Positions 1 through 11,837 of a DNA stretch of 64,000 nt are shown piece after piece. Position numbers and translations under genes: made by a program. Source of the stretch: Phallus indusiatus (taxonomy: Eukaryota; Basidiomycota; Agaricomycetes; Phallales; Phallaceae); assembly GCA_027605045.1 (NCBI GenBank), contig JAQFWX010000141.1, positions 23,689 to 87,688 on the forward strand, read 5' to 3'. Each line of letters starts with the position of its first letter. Position 1 is the first letter of the stretch. The notes under the pieces are model-generated. The model made no database searches. It was not told the origin of the DNA and was given only the letters and a program-made list of their open reading frames with translations.

Positions 1-2089
1 CCGGCAACTTATAAAACGTAGCTCCCAAAATAATAGCAAGCAACGTCGACGTTCCAAAAGACGTGACAAGCTGGAACCAATCCTGAAGTCTCAACCGGAG
101 TTGTCGTTTCGTCAAAATGAGAGTTTGCTGCACTAAACCGAGTGTATAAGGACTCCGCGTGGAAACGCCTCGTTTCTTGTCGTTTCGCACTGCGTCGCGG
201 AATGATCGTTGGTCTGAGTCGTCTTCGGAGTGAGCTTGGGCATCGTACGCGTTTCGTGCGGATGTGAGTTTGGAGTAGAGTTCGGATTGACGCCAAGCTG
301 ATTCGAGAGCTTGAGGGGTTGAAGGCACGGTGTCGGCGCCGCGTCCCTTGGCAAACTGACGCTCGTTTGGATCAGCTGAGGATTTCAATTCAATCGCAAT
401 TGAATTGAGTTATGACGCAATGTGAATATATGCGAGGTGAGAGAGAGAGAGAGTTGGAGGAAAGGGAATGGAATGGAAGGAACTCGTGAGATAGATAAGA
501 GATAATGTATGGAAAAAGTTCACGTACTGCATCCTGTCAAGTAATCCGCAGTTGTTTGTCTAGGTAAGTCTTTGTATCCAAGGTTGACGAAATAACTCCG
601 TGCTTGATCCGCAGGACCAAAGTAGATGACACGCCCTTTGTCAAGGAGAAGAACTTTATCGAATTGTTTGTATATGCCTATGAAGGAAAAGGGTAAATAT
701 TTGATGATCATATCGAGAGCATCAGTACGTACTTTCACTGGCTTGGTACAGTGTCACAAAGGTTGTTTGTTTCAAGAGATCAGTAAGAACCCGCAAACTC
801 TTGACATAGTCCAACTAGTGAAAATAATTAACGCCAATGACCAAAAAGAAAAAGATACACAAAACAAAACGCACAGCAGTACTGGCATCCAACCCTCTCG
901 TCGTATTATCCCAACAGTTGACATGCGCCCTGGTCGCCATCATCTCGGCAATACTGACACGTTTGCGTTCTCCACCACTAACACCGCGGATAAATGCGTC
1001 TCCAACAAGAGTATTAGCAGTATGCTTGATGTTGAACATTTTCAAAAACGTGTCGAGTAGTTGGGCATTGAAGTCAGCCCTACTGACGCCCGGAAGACGG
1101 GTGGCCGGTGTTTTAGTTGACAGTGCAAATTCGAGGGTTTGGGCAACGGTTAGCGAGGGGATGTGAATGTCGTCTAGAAAAATGCATACAAGTGAGAATC
1201 AATGGTTGACAGCACTATATTGAGGAAATTGGTTACTACCTTCTTGGTTGTAGACGATTTCACCCTTGTAGTGTTTGGCCATCTCGGCTGCATCAATACC
1301 GGCATAATGAACGTCACCACCAACATAGGCATAATCCGCGCGTCTGTTAGCAATAGTTTTCAAAAACGTTGTGCAACCTGCGCCGGGACAACCCAAAACA
1401 AGACACATCTCGCCAGGTTTGAGGAGACCGCTGTTTCGATGGAGGATCGTCGAGCCAAAGATTGGTTGTGACCCCTCATCTTGCTGTCTCCGCAATTTGG
1501 AAAACAATGAAGTCAATGTTCCGTTGAGAGTACGCAGTGGATCGAGGAAAAAGTTGATGATGGCGCCTGTGTGATGAGTTAAGTAAAGTGTGGAGCGGAA
1601 GGAAATCAGGACGATGACCGCAGGAACCCGATTACGCGATCGAGATCCCGCAGTGTAGATTCAATATACTCACGGTCGAACGTTTGGACGTAAACCTTAC
1701 AATAGAGAGCACAGACAGTGAGCAACACGCTCGCAAATGAAATGCAATGCAATTAGAAAACAACATACCTTGTGACCTATACCGCCTGGCACAATAACCT
1801 CGAGATTATCCCATGACACGCCAACACGTTTATGGTGACTATGTATGCCCGCCTCATCGTTGGCAGCATTGGCAGAAGCTAGGTAATCACGTAAAATAAA
1901 GGCTTGATGCTCTTGATCGGCCTTTTCTGGATCAGCATTGGGATCGGTGGGTTTGAGTGACGAGGTACGCGAAAGTTGTCGTTCGAGTGAATTGAATGCT
2001 TCAATGGCTTGTTGAACGTCGATTCCATGGTGGTCAGCGTCACTAGCGGCAGTGGGTGTGGAAGCGGAGGAAGAAGGAAATGGGTCCAT
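1..2089 (-). CDS. PDR-type ABC transporter, N-terminal part (truncated by window edge)
   Basis: Full-size pleiotropic-drug-resistance (ABCG/PDR) exporter of the plasma membrane; only the N-terminus, first nucleotide-binding domain and the approach to the first membrane domain lie in the window. Translation starts at MDPFPSSSAS (ATG at 2089); an upstream in-frame ATG at 2155 would add 22 residues. Visible motifs in order: Walker A GCPGAGCTTFLKT, with the Cys-for-Lys change typical of fungal PDR NBD1; signature GVSGGERKRVSIAEM; Walker B region CWDNTTRGLDAST; then YKQFDKVLLLDKGRVIYFGP. The left edge reads TKRQLRLRLQDWFQLVTSF, just before the first helix bundle. Exon 1 ends at 1769 at a GTATGT donor, and a 22-nt exon (about 1694-1673, VYVQTFD) follows. 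Family certain; substrate cannot be read from this. Confidence 0.93.
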
Positions 2090-2356
2090 TGTCGGAGAAA
2101 AGGAGGAGGATGAGGAGGTAGAGGGGAAGGTGATGGAATGCACACACTCACACACTTTTCACAGAGCCAATAAATAGAACGCAGAGGGCAGCCTGTTATA
2201 TTTTTTTTTTCGAGGGATCATTAGTGCTTGGAATTTTTTAGTAAGCGGCCGGAAAGCATCATTATTATGTAATCCCAAACTTGTTACAAAGCATGTAAAT
2301 CCTTTGGTCGTAGCCTCCGAGAGGAGCGTGTCGTCGTCAGCCACTCGGCATCACAG

Positions 2357-3325
2357 ATGTTTCGTTACGTGCTCATCACCCCATCTTCACGGGGTCTTTC
2401 TACTGCCCTTGCTAGACACTACTTACAAAACACCCCTTACTATGTCTTTGCAACCCACCGCTCAGATGACGAACACCTCATCAGGTCTCGCATTCTCGGT
2501 GCCGACCCGGGCCAGCCTCAGGCGAAGACTCATCATCACCCTCAGCTAACCCCGAATCAGACTAATCATAATAATAGCCATAACCATGACCATGACTCAT
2601 CTCTACGCCAACGATTGACGCTGTTGCCTCTCGAATTAACATCCGAGGATTCTATCGCATCTGCAGCCAATCAACTCGCTAGCTGTCTCCCGTTCGACGC
2701 ACGTCTCCACGCGGCGTGGATCACAGGCGGAATATTGCACACCGAGAAGCGCCCCCAAGACATTCTCCACGACGCACTGCTTGACTCATTTAGAGTAAAC
2801 GTTATTTCTCATTTGCTGATTATTAAACACTTTAGTAGATTTTTGCCCGAGTATAGCAGTAATCAGCATCAACATGAGTCGTCGACTCACTCCGACCGTG
2901 ACGGCAACTCGGATTTCTCCCGCTGGATTCATGTCTCAGCTCGCTTAGGCAGTATTTCCGACAACCACTCTGGTGGCTGGTATTCATATCGCTCATCTAA
3001 AGCTGCTCTCAACCAAGTCATAAAGACCTTTGACATCCAATTGCAAACTCAATCTCGTTCCCATTCGCATTCGCATTCTTCATCTCAATCACCGGCTGAT
3101 TCATCTTCCTCCTCCTCCTCCTCCATTTGTGTAGGTGTCCACCCCGGAACGGTAAAAACTGACTTAAGCAAATCATATTGGGGTCCCGACTCAAAAGGCC
3201 GTCTCGATCCTGAACTCTTGGAACCCGAAGATGCCGCTGCTAAATTAGTAAATGTCGTTGAGAATCTAAATCACAGTCAAAGAGGCCGTGTCTGGGATTG
3301 GAAAGGATCTGTCGTCGATTGGTAA
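2357..3325 (+). CDS. Short-chain dehydrogenase/reductase, single exon
   Basis: A 322-residue Rossmann-fold SDR, of the C-factor/CsgA-like kind judging by layout. The N-terminus MFRYVLITPSSRGLSTALAR holds the nucleotide-binding turn, but the usual TGxxxGxG is altered to TPSSRGLS. Catalytic residues are visible: Ser in HVSARLGSIS, and Tyr and Lys in YRSSKAAL (YxxxK). HPGTVKTDLSKSY is the family's C-terminal PGxVxT motif. Two low-complexity insertions (His/Asn-rich near residue 65, His/Ser-rich near residue 235) are unusual for the family. No intron is needed, unlike most neighbours. The start sits 268 bp from the divergent ABC transporter start. Substrate unknown. Confidence 0.88.
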   Translation: MFRYVLITPSSRGLSTALARHYLQNTPYYVFATHRSDDEHLIRSRILGADPGQPQAKTHHHPQLTPNQTNHNNSHNHDHDSSLRQRLTLLPLELTSEDSIASAANQLASCLPFDARLHAAWITGGILHTEKRPQDILHDALLDSFRVNVISHLLIIKHFSRFLPEYSSNQHQHESSTHSDRDGNSDFSRWIHVSARLGSISDNHSGGWYSYRSSKAALNQVIKTFDIQLQTQSRSHSHSHSSSQSPADSSSSSSSSICVGVHPGTVKTDLSKSYWGPDSKGRLDPELLEPEDAAAKLVNVVENLNHSQRGRVWDWKGSVVDW

Positions 3326-3400
3326 ACAAAGAAATAATATTATACATTGACGTTGCAGCATGGCGACATTGTGGCACATTTGTTAAACTTAAAATTCAAT

Positions 3401-6203
3401 TCAAATAGAACACTCCTCTATCTCTCTTCTAATTCGTTCTCTCACATCTCGCAGTCCCCCTTTAGCCTCCATTCTTACGCTTTTGGGACTCCGATTCCTC
3501 ACCTCCTCCTCAGAAACATTTTTCCGGCGAGGCGAAGGAGGCGTTGTTCTAAAAAAAAAAAAAAAGTTGTCAAGTTAGTCATGCAGAGAGAAAAAAACGC
3601 TTAAATTGAATGAAAAAGAAAAAAAAATGGGGGGGAATTTGCGGCTCCCTAGTAATAAGCACGATACGCTTCAAACGGGACGTGACGTGAAGATTATCAT
3701 GTCATTCACCCGCTTCCGATTGGTGTTGGAGATCAGAATCTCACTCAACCCGCCAGTCCTTGACACTCAGGAATAGAACACCCAGGCCCGTGTCTGGGCA
3801 ATGATCCGGGATTCCGAGGGTCAAGGGCGAAGCAATGTGATTCGTAATCCAATCAACTGAACATTTTGAGTGATGTGCAACATTGCATATTGCCGTGCAC
3901 CGCGTAATACCCTCCCGGAGAAAGTAAAACACCTAATTTAAAATAGAAAACTCTCCCCTCGTACTCACGGATGGTTTGGATTAGACGCTGGCATTTCAAC
4001 CCATTCTTCTCCTTCGATAATTAAAGGCTTTAAAAAGAAAGGGCAAAGGTTCATTAATAGTGTTACAGAGTCTTGAGCGTCCGCTGTAAACAAAATCCCA
4101 TATTAGTGAGAAAAAAGACGGAATAGGGCTTGGTAAACGGACCTGAGGAAATGGGAACTCGAGAAGAGCTCACAACCGCACGAACAATCTCGTCAAACCG
4201 CATAGTACGCCGTTTACGCGCAACAGACAACGGAGTCGACATCGTCTGCGAAGGCGATGAAAACGCTCTACCATAATAATTAAAAATTTTAAAAAAACTA
4301 TAAATGGACCAAACGTACGCCCAAACAGTAGCAGCAACCTCATCCAACCGTCCCAACAACACACGTCTTTTCATTTCTTCTTGCCCTAACAGCCTTAACT
4401 GTTCTTTGGTCATACTTCTACTTCCACTTCCACTTCCACTTCCACTTCCTCCACCATCTCCCGATTTAGTTAGACCTTTCGAAGGGGTTGAAAGAGATGA
4501 AGGATCGAGATCATCAGACGAAAGCGATTTTAATCTAATTCGCTCAAGGAGAGCTGCTCTTCTCGGTGTGGCTGCTGCTGCTGTCGACGTCGGTGTTCGA
4601 GTTCCCGATCCGGATTTGGGTGTTTCCGGGTGAAGTTGGAGTCCTGTGCGGCCTGCGGTTGAAGGCGTTTGAGGCGGGAGTGGGATTGCGGGTGAAGGTG
4701 GAAAGGATGATTTGGTAGGAGAAGAAAGAGAAGGAGAAGGAGAAGGAGACGGGGATTCTGGAATGGATGAGGATGAGGCGTTTGCCAAGCTTCGTGAAAG
4801 AAGACTTAGTCCTGCTGATTTTGTTGGTGATGTTGGACGAGAACCGGGTTCGTGTTTAAGTTTTGGCGTTGTTTTTGGTTTGGACTTGGAATTGAGTTTG
4901 AGTTCGGTATCTAAATCGAAATCGGACTCGGGTTCGGGTTCGGATTCGGATATAGGCCCGGTACGAAGCTCGTTGCGAGGTGTGATTACCGATGGTGTTG
5001 TGGTTACAGAAGTAAATGTATATTTCGTAGGTGATCCGATTGGCGTTTGTGGCGTTGTTGATGGGAATGGTATACTGTTGTTTTTTGAAGGTGGAGTTGG
5101 GAATATGAATTTTGGAATTGCGGTTCGGCTGGATGGTGTGCGTGCGAGTGTTAGGGTTCTTTTAGGAGAGGGTGTTGATAAAGGTGTGTTTGTTCTGGAT
5201 TTAGATTTGAGCAGTGCGGTGAGGGATGATAGTTTTGTTGGAGATGAGGTTGTTGGAATGGATGGAAGAGACGCGAGAGGAATCGGTGGAATGTTGGGTT
5301 CTTTATCCTTATGAATCTACCACGTATTTAAGAAAATAAGGATATAAGTTAATAAATATTGGAAAAACAAACCTCAGCCCAAGCTTTCAGCTTCCTCTCT
5401 AACTCCTTTTTCCTCGTCTCCCCATCTCCAGTCCACCGAGCAACAGAAGACATTCCACCTCCCATTCCTTCCGCCAACAAATCAATTTCAACTTCAATTC
5501 CTATTCCATAAGCTGGCACACGACGACTCTCAGTTTTAACAAAATGAGTTGTGGGTGTAACAACAAATCCCATCGATCCGCGAATCCACTCCATATTCCT
5601 ATTACCATTACCATCCTCTTCCTTTTCCTCCTCCTCCTTGCTTGAATTATCAATAAAAGGATTGTCTTCATCTTCATCAACTTTAACAACTTTCGATTTC
5701 GTCTGAAAACGCGTCCGATTCTCATTTTTCTCCTCCCCTTCATCATCTGCCGCTGGTTGTATTTGTATGGTAACACCATCCCACTCCCACAACCAACAAA
5801 GCCGTTTAATATCATCCACGCCACATGTAACTTTAAATCCCATATTACTCGTTAAAGAAAGATGAGTTAATACGTTAGGAACGCGTCCTGTGTCGGTGCA
5901 AGGTGAGACTGCGGATGTTGCGAGTGCGACTGATAGGGCGTGTTGTAATGATGTTTGAATGTTTAGGAGACGGGAGAGATGAAGTGGAAGAGATGTAGAT
6001 GCGGATGTGGATAGATATTGTTTTGAAGGTGATTTGGAGCTGTGTTTGATGAGCAAACTGTGTTGAAGATAATAAGCAATGCAAGTAAAAGGAAAGAGCT
6101 AGTTTACGTACTCTGCTCGTATTTTTTTGGGCGTTGTAAATGTGTCGGTGTCATCTGCTGGTTCTAGTGTACGTCTTTTTTTGCGTGGGGAAAGTAAATC
6201 CAT
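3401..6203 (-). CDS. cdt1: DNA replication licensing factor Cdt1-like
   Basis: Likely Cdt1, which loads the MCM helicase at origins in G1. The start MDLLSPRKKRRTLEP (6203) is basic and NLS-like. The central exon has a winged-helix-like region (SRLLNIQTSLQHALSVAL, then VDDIKRLCWLWEWDG and GSMGFVVTPTTHF, VPAYGIGIEVEIDLL). A long Ser/Pro-rich linker follows, then the C-terminal winged helix (RRAALLERIRLKSLSS, MTKEQLRLLGQEEMKRRVLL, RRTMRFDEIVRAVVSSS, LLMNLCPFFLKPL). The last exon, reached across an intron of about 414 nt (donor near 3967, poly-pyrimidine acceptor near 3554), restores the frame and ends GGLRDVRERIRREI, a C-terminal element I associate with basidiomycete Cdt1. Identification rests on pattern memory, not a search. 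Confidence 0.72.
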
Positions 6204-6510
6204 GTTGATGATGAAGCAATGTTAGATTGTTGTGTGTGAGTTGAATGAATGAATAAAGCCAGTGCGGGGTTGGACTGGACTTGACAAGCCGGATTTGTGA
6301 CATCGCGTATACAGTCACAGTCACAGGCACTATCACCATCACGTAAGCAAACGAAATTATCCCTCCTAAACAGTTTTTGCATCCCGGAAGCAAAAATCAC
6401 ACTCGCTCGTTCAAAGGTTGCCTGCTTATGACAGTTCGTTATTCTCACAATACTTTTTCTGTGGATTTACATAATTCAGATGTTCCCTCCACCCTCTCAC
6501 TCTACTGGTC
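6204..6510. other. Divergent intergenic region between cdt1-like and ThrE-like genes
   Basis: About 307 bp separate two divergent start codons, so it must hold both promoters. I see no clear TATA box and no gene. Confidence 0.6.
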
Positions 6511-9500
6511 ATGTTCAGAAATGTGGGTAGACGTCTGTCGCGTGCTGTTCGTCCCAATGAAGGAGATGAGGAGCGGCTTGAAGAGGAGGAGGGTACTCGG
6601 TCTCGGAGGAGGGGGTCAAATAGGCCTGATAGAGGCATCGGGGTGGACACAGGAGCGGACGGAGGGGGAGAGGGTGTGGACGTAGAAGGAGACAGTGCGT
6701 CTTCGTTGGCTTCGACGTCGATGCCAAGACCTGAACCAGCACCCCAACCTGAACATGAACATGAACGTGAGCCCGATGCTGCTCGTGCTCGTGCTCGAAG
6801 TCGTAGTCGTAGTCGCAGCCGTAGAAGAACATCGACTGCTTCTCGGCACCCTCCACCTCCTGATTTGTCGTCCTCTGGTGCAGGTGGTAAACGTGTTCAA
6901 TGGGCACCGAAGAATAGAATTGAACATTTTGAACATGTTCCACTTGAAGAAGAAGAGTCGGATGAAGGGGAGGAGTCGAGATATGTTAATGAGAGGATGC
7001 GAGAGTTGGACGAGTATGGTGCCGATGTATGTTTCCGATTTACACATGTTTAGTCTTTGTTGAACTGACTCTCTCTTTTTTTTTTATTAGCCCGCTGTGC
7101 TTGCGAGACTTCATCGAGCGTTAGAACCTTACGCTCTTCCCACCGGTCGCGAGCGTTCTCGAAGCACAAGAGAATCCGAGTTACAATTACCAGCATATAT
7201 ATCCCAATCAAAACCTGCACCACGTTCCAAGAATATCAAAAAGCTACTCAATTACCCAAGAAGATCTAGTACGGTATCAGGTCGTCCTCCTTCTCATACA
7301 AAAAGTATGTCTTTTTTCCAATTCTGATTTGTTTGAGAACTAAAAGTTCAACAATCGTGATTCAGCTGCTGTAGAACTCCCACCACCACCGCACCCGCAA
7401 CCACATGCAGACCCATCTTCATCATCAGCCCGCCGATCCTCAACAACGAGTGCACCTAAAGATGCACAAGACAAAGAAAAACGCGCACACGAAGTCGAAC
7501 GCGAAGCCGTGTCCGGCTCAAAAGATGATGATCCAGACCACCAAAAACGCTCTCAAGAGCTGCGTAATCAGCCCGTCCAACGATACTACGATCTCGGCCA
7601 TTCTCAACTTTCGTCCGTCCCAGACATCGAGCCGGAAAAGCCTTTGCCCGTGTCTTCTCGCGTGCATGACTGGACGCAGAAAACAGAGGGAGTACAGGAT
7701 TGGGCGAAGAAAGCTCAGGGCGAGGCGCAGAATCGGGATGATGGGTCTGGTGCTGGGTTTGATCCTGAGTCAGTCGTTGAAGATACTGCGCTTGAGGAAC
7801 GAGGAGAGCAGGAGAAGAAGTGGTGGGAGAATAGAGCGAGAGGGCTTGTACAAGCGTATTCTGCGCGTCAGCGGGGGCCTGTTCGCAGAACTTCTTTTGC
7901 GAGGTCTGGGGATGGTGGTGAAGGAGGTGGAGGTGGAGATCAACAGCGACAACGGCAACGACGTCCATCGAAGGCGGAGGCGAAGGAGGAGACGGGTGCT
8001 GGAGAAACTGGACGGCCGAGGCGAGGTTCGCGTGCTGCTGCTGCTGATGTGGATCTTGAAGCGGGTCAGGCTGGTCCGGTGAATGAGCCTCTTCCTTTAG
8101 GACGTCAACATGGTGTGCTCGGAACACTTTTGACGTTGTATCGTAATCCCGACCTTAGCAGGACTATGTCGGACTTGGAGAGTACGGGTGATGAGACTAC
8201 AACGTCTGATATACAAAGTCTTGGCGAGGAAGAGGGAGATCGGGGTGCAATAGGACGAAGACCGAGACGGGGTAGTCAGAGGGCTGATAGGATTGAAGAA
8301 GGTGAAGGTACAACTAGAGCGCGGAGAAGATCTTCAGTTCGAGGTCGTCGGCCGACGGGTTTAATACCACCTCCAGCGCAGATATCACCTTCGTCACCCG
8401 AAGAAGAGGAAGAATCGTCGTCGTCGTCATCTCCTGAAGAGGTCCGTCCTGCAGAAAAAGAGGAAAAAGAAAAAGAAATTCAGCCAAGCAAGAAACCGGT
8501 TCGTGATCGTCGACAAACGGGTTTACCCCCCTTTTATATTCCCTCGTCCCCTGAATCGACACCTCCGTCGCCCTCGCCATCTTCTCCTGAGACTCGGACT
8601 GCTTCACCTGAACCCGAACGCGCACCCGCGCCTGTTCCTCGTAAAGGATCGGTTCGGGGCCGTCGTCAGACTGGTTTACCGCCTCTTCAGTTTCCTGTAG
8701 AACAACCATCACCTGAACGTGAACCGTCTCCGTCCATCACAGAAGGGGGAGAAGGAGAAGAAGAAGAAGAAGAGCCACAGCGCAAGGGTAAAAAAGCTTT
8801 TCGCAGTCCGTACACTCGTCTCAAAAAGTCATTATCCGCCCCGGGAAGTGTTATACACCTACCATTACCCGCCTATATACCTCAGCCGGTTACATCTACC
8901 GTTCCAAGTCGTAGTTCTGGAGGCGTCGTTGCTGCTCTTATTGCCACTTCTAATGCGCTTGCTGGACCTGCCGCTCCTCGTGCGAATACTATTGCGCCTG
9001 ATCTTACTAAGAGGGGATATACATTATCTCGGTGAGTAAAAAAGAAGAAAGTTATGGGTTTTTCATTTCTGAAATTTGTGGTTTTGAAGGTATCGGTTTA
9101 CTGGAGGACAACAGCCCTCTGATGCGCAAACGGCGACGAGTGAGGATTTACGTGATCGCGATCGCTACGAACAAGGAGTAGGCGAAAGACCCGAGGCAGA
9201 ACGTGGAGACGAAGGACTATATCGTCCACGTCGGGGAACGAGCGAGACAGGAACAACGGATACCACGCTAGCGTCGTCTGCTGAAATGGGTGCAGCACCT
9301 ATGGGAGAAGAAGGAGAAGAGTCCCCCGGTCCTGGGAAATTGACAAAGAAACCGTCGTTTGCTTGGCTGCCCGGTTTGCTTTCTCGTTCTGGAAGTCGAG
9401 GGTCATCCATTTTTGGAGATAGAGAGAAAGAGAGAGAAAAGGGGGCTTCTACTGATGATTATACGAGCAGTCAGACTAGTTTGAGTGGACTTGATCAAGA

Positions 9501-11469
9501 GGCTCTTGCGAGGCGAATTGAGAGGAGGTTGAATAAAAGGAGGAGGAAGGAAAAGAGAAAAATGGCTCAGATTTATGTGTGTGTGGTTTTCGTTATTGTT
9601 GTGGTTTTTTTCGTGTGATTGTTAAATTATTACTTTTTTTTGTGAAGATAACTAAACATATAGCGGAAGTTCTTCAACGACAAGAGTTTATGATGAAATT
9701 CGCGCGCGCTCATTTGATGTCAGTACCTTTTTTCACGATTTCTAGCTAAGAATAAAATTCATTGTGTTCATGATTTTTGTGATTAGGTTTGCAGGCCCAA
9801 GTCATCGTCTTCAAGGTCAACTTCAAGCTACGGCTCGCGTGCTTGATCTACAAGTTTCCAGTGTTCATTTTCCAAATACCATTTTGATCTCTTTTGGTGA
9901 TGAATCAACGAGCACTTCGATGGTTAAAATTATTCAACAAACTAGCACGCTGAATTTGGAGAAGCTAAGTGTCATGCATGAGATGTTTTGGAAGGTACAT
10001 ATATGTTATAGATTCCGCAATTGTTTTTTTCTCAAAAGCGATTGAATAGGTGATTCACGACGAATTGTCGGTTTCTTCGGCCTCTGCTACACTGGATTTG
10101 TTAATGAATAGTCCTTCGCGGTATAATAACTGGCAAATGGTTTTGACTGGCGGTTTCTCGTCTGCTGCGATTTGTACTATATCATTCAGTGGTTCATTCG
10201 CGGATGCTTTGGTTGTTTTTCCGTTAGGATGCTTGTTGGTCATTGTGCAGCTTATCAGTGCCAAGCATGAGCTGTACTCCAATGTTTTTGAGTGCGTTTT
10301 TTTTATATTAGCTCTCCCTGTTAATGACAACTTAACCCCCTTTTTTGGGGCTGGGATCTTTTAGAATCACGATCGCGACTGTGCTTAGCTTTCTCTCTGC
10401 TGCACTAGCTTCTTCTAGCAAGTTTTGTTACGCTGCTGTAGCGTCAAGTTCAGTTGTGCTCATTCTTCCTGTGAGTTTAAAACGTGAAGCTACCATTTTT
10501 ATTCAACTTTAGCTCATACTCGTTCCAGGGATTTTTTGTTTTAAGCGGAAGTCTTGAACTTGCGTCCAAACAGATTGTGAGCGGTGCAGTCCGAATTTGT
10601 TTTGCAGTAATCTACGCTCTGTTTCTGGTACGTTCATTTATCATCATGTTAATTCAATTGTCGTTCGTTGGGTTCACGCTGAATTTCAGGGGTTTGGTTT
10701 ATCTATTGGTGCCGAAGTTTTCACCCGAATTACACACCGTGACGTAGTTGGCCCGGATGATTTTCTATGTAATACAGCACATATGCCGACGGATCCGTGG
10801 TGGCAGCGAAAGCCTTCGCTCTGGTGGGGTATGTATAATTATTTTTGTTTTCGACAACATTGCCTCTCAATACACATAATCAGCTTTTCTGACGGTCCCT
10901 CTTTACTCTTTTGCTCTCACCCTACGTAATCATGCACCGTTACTTAGAAGAGAAACAGTAAGTGTTGGCAGAAATTTATATATATATCGTATTTGTTGTC
11001 TAATATCACGAAGGTGGTTACCATTCTAATTTCATGTGCTGGCTGGACAGCAAATCATTTTGCCGGCGTGGCGTTTCATAATCGTCCCGACTTACAGTCT
11101 GCAATTGGAGCCTTCGCGGTCGGTGTCATTGCAAATTTGTACGCACGAATATTTTATGGAAATGCGTATGTGGTTATGGTAAGTATATACGTCCTTCATC
11201 TCACATTAACCTTTTTTAATTTTTTTTAGATAACTGGCATTCTTTTCCAACTTCCAAGCGGTCTTGCGAATGGTGGTTTGCTGACGTTCGCTAAAAATGA
11301 TAATAAATCCAATAATGGTGGTTTTACATCTTTTCAATCGGGGTTTCAAGTCGCATTGCAGCTTATTTCCGTTGCTATTGGATTGACGGTGGGATTATTT
11401 ACTTCTGTGGTTGTCGTTCATCCTTTGGGTGGGAGTAGAAAGGGTGCGAATGCGGTGTTTAGTTTGTAA
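6511..11469 (+). CDS. ThrE/DUF1212-family multi-pass membrane protein (Prm10-like)
   Basis: A very long protein: roughly 900 residues of disordered, charged N-terminus (start MFRNVGRRLSRAVRP) followed by the ThrE-type membrane region. That region begins about 9650 with ITKHIAEVLQRQEFMMKFAR and FAGPSHRLQGQLQATARVLD, and contains the soluble SVHFPNTILISFGDESTS segment and many hydrophobic helices (for example VVFPLGCLLVIVQLISAKHE, NSFSSAA-like stretches, GAFAVGVIANLYARIFYG), ending VVVVHPLGGSRKGANAVFSL. The family includes bacterial threonine/serine exporter ThrE and yeast pheromone-regulated Prm10. Transport substrate is not known for the fungal members. At least nine introns with GT-AG borders interrupt the membrane half. 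The N-terminus carries three copies of an RGRRQTGLPP-like motif, described as a finding. Confidence 0.88.
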
Positions 11470-11837
11470 ATCGAGGGACGGACCAACGGAGCTTTTCTCG
11501 TTCTATAATCTTATTATTATTATTATTATATATCTTTATATGTATCGTTATTATCATCTTGACCAGAAATACTCGGCTTCAGCCCCTCAATGCGTGCGTG
11601 AAGCGGCAACTATGGTTCGTAAATGAATATGTATGTACTTAATTTTTACGCAGGCCACCGTGCGCGATTTACTAGCTGTCCATAAGTGCTCGTTTCTGTC
11701 CAGATACAGCATCATGCAAAACAAAAACCCTACTCGGGGTGTTTATGGTGATTGGGTCCTATTGTGACAACACGTAGCCGCCGCTGTCACAATATAGCCT
11801 CCGGGTCGTCCTCCACTCTGCGATCACCTCAAAGCTC
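11470..11837. other. Intergenic region upstream of histone deacetylase
   Basis: About 368 bp with an AT-rich 5' part (ATT repeats after 11510) likely to be the 3' region of the preceding gene, and a perfect dyad close to the next start. No gene seen. Confidence 0.6.
11760..11794. promoter_or_regulatory. Perfect 10-bp inverted repeat upstream of the histone deacetylase gene
   Basis: TATTGTGACA (11760-11769) and its exact reverse complement TGTCACAATA (11785-11794) flank a 15-nt spacer, ending 43 bp before the ATG. The arms match perfectly. It could be a dimeric transcription-factor site or an mRNA 5' hairpin; nothing in the sequence decides between them. Confidence 0.5.

Noticed and set aside
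6515..7063. Several overlapping ORFs of 120-143 codons on both strands.
   Set aside because: They are shadows of the codon-biased, low-complexity N-terminal exon of the ThrE-type gene.
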